Source: RGIG8700 sp964568815 (lineage in GTDB: Bacteria; Bacillota; Clostridia; RGIG6154). Taken from it: DNA of 5,138 nucleotides. The notes beneath the pieces were generated by a model. It worked only from the letters and a program-made list of their open reading frames with translations. It was not told the origin of the DNA and ran no database searches. How positions within the stretch are numbered: position 1 is the first letter of the stretch; the number at the start of each line of letters is the position of its first letter. The DNA lies in contig CAZMRY010000100.1 of the NCBI GenBank assembly GCA_964568815.1, forward strand, positions 1-5,138, written 5' to 3'. Below are positions 4,597 through 5,138 of this stretch, one piece after another. The position numbers and the translations under genes are program-made.

Positions 4597-5138
4597 ATGA
4601 AAAAATTTGTATGTTCAGTATGCGGATATGTTCACGAAGGAGATGCAGCACCTGAAAAGTGCCCTGTATGTAAAGTACCGGCAGAAAAGTTTAAGGAAAT
4701 GGTAGAAGGTGCAGCTCTTGCTGCAGAACACGAATATGGTGTTTATGCTAAAACAGTTAAAAACAATCCTGATATTTCAGAAGAAGACAAAAAATACATT
4801 TTTGAACAGCTTATGGCTAACTTTAACGGTGAATGTGCAGAAGTAGGTATGTACCTATGCATGGCAAGAATTGCACACAGAGAAGGATATCCTGAAGTAG
4901 GTCTTTACTGGGAAAAAGCTGCTTACGAAGAAGCAGAACATGCTGCAAAATTTGCAGAACTCCTTGGCGAAGATTTAGAGCCAAACATGAAATCTACAAC
5001 AAAGGACAACTTAAGATGGAGAGTAGATTGTGAATATGGTGCAACACAGGGTAAATTTGATTTAGCAGCTTGTGCTAAAAAGAATGGTCTTGATGCTATC
5101 CACGACACAGTTCACGAAATGGCCCGCGACGAGGCTCG
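4597..5138 (+). CDS. rbr: Rubrerythrin with N-terminal rubredoxin-like domain (3' end cut by the window)
   Basis: The first 180 residues of a peroxide-reducing enzyme of anaerobes. Residues 1-35 are a short rubredoxin-like domain with Cys at 6, 9, 22 and 25 (two C-x2-C pairs) for one iron. A ferritin-like diiron domain follows: helix ANFNGECAEVGMYL with Glu79, then E112-x2-H115, then Glu146, and E174 to E179 just before the window ends. Placing the rubredoxin part first is the reversed order compared with classical rubrerythrins and matches the reverse rubrerythrins of clostridia, which reduce hydrogen peroxide to water using electrons from NADH through partner proteins. The second E-x2-H motif is split by the window edge. 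AAAGGAG (4581-4587) precedes ATG 4597. It is co-transcribed with the PerR-like repressor, which probably controls it. Confidence 0.93.
   Translation, partial: MKKFVCSVCGYVHEGDAAPEKCPVCKVPAEKFKEMVEGAALAAEHEYGVYAKTVKNNPDISEEDKKYIFEQLMANFNGECAEVGMYLCMARIAHREGYPEVGLYWEKAAYEEAEHAAKFAELLGEDLEPNMKSTTKDNLRWRVDCEYGATQGKFDLAACAKKNGLDAIHDTVHEMARDEA

Noticed and set aside
4923..5108. 61-residue minus-strand frame inside the rubrerythrin gene
   Set aside because: Antisense of a strongly conserved enzyme; no support of its own.

Overview
The window reads as a stretch of chromosome from a low-GC anaerobic member of the Bacillota, most likely a clostridial (gut-type) organism. The grounds are AT-rich coding sequence, strong purine-rich ribosome binding sites, two short signal-peptide lipoproteins, tRNA genes with encoded CCA, and a PerR-like regulator directly upstream of a rubrerythrin, an arrangement typical of strict anaerobes. 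All genes point rightward (+ strand).

Left part (1-774): the 3' end of tRNA-Glu(TTC), a perfect 34-bp palindrome, and a complete CAT-anticodon tRNA (tRNA-Met, or possibly tRNA-Ile2) with its own terminator. Behind it lies a noncoding scar. The last 18 bases of the CAT tRNA occur again in direct orientation at 366-383, and a 15-base inverted piece of its T-arm sits at 231-245. The second tRNA end is followed by another terminator and by a ladder of small hairpins separated by GAAAT or ATTTCA words. This looks like the footprint of integration events at the tRNA 3' end.

Middle part (775-2704): a promoter and two adjacent genes for secreted lipoproteins of unknown function. The second contains a helical module repeated three times with an exact 57-residue period, followed by an uncharacterised C-terminal domain. 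The pair is bracketed by two copies of the terminator-plus-hairpin-ladder repeat (381-590 and 2495-2702). The first 171 bases of the two copies are identical, and their distal ends have diverged. A second, shorter pair of direct repeats (594-615, 2463-2488) lies just inside them. The whole has the look of an accessory gene cassette placed next to a tRNA gene, but no recombinase is present in the window.

Right part (2705-5138): probable core genome. An MFS transporter of the organophosphate/GlpT-like type has its own extended -10 promoter and most likely begins at a CTG codon 24 residues upstream of the first ATG. It ends in a terminator that overlaps its stop codon. A new promoter then drives a PerR-like Fur-family repressor and, 29 bases later, a rubrerythrin with an N-terminal rubredoxin-like domain, cut off by the window edge. 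These two form a self-contained peroxide-defence unit: a metal-dependent sensor and a peroxide-reducing diiron enzyme.

The most unusual part is the tRNA-adjacent repeat and cassette architecture. The right-hand genes are recognisable families.
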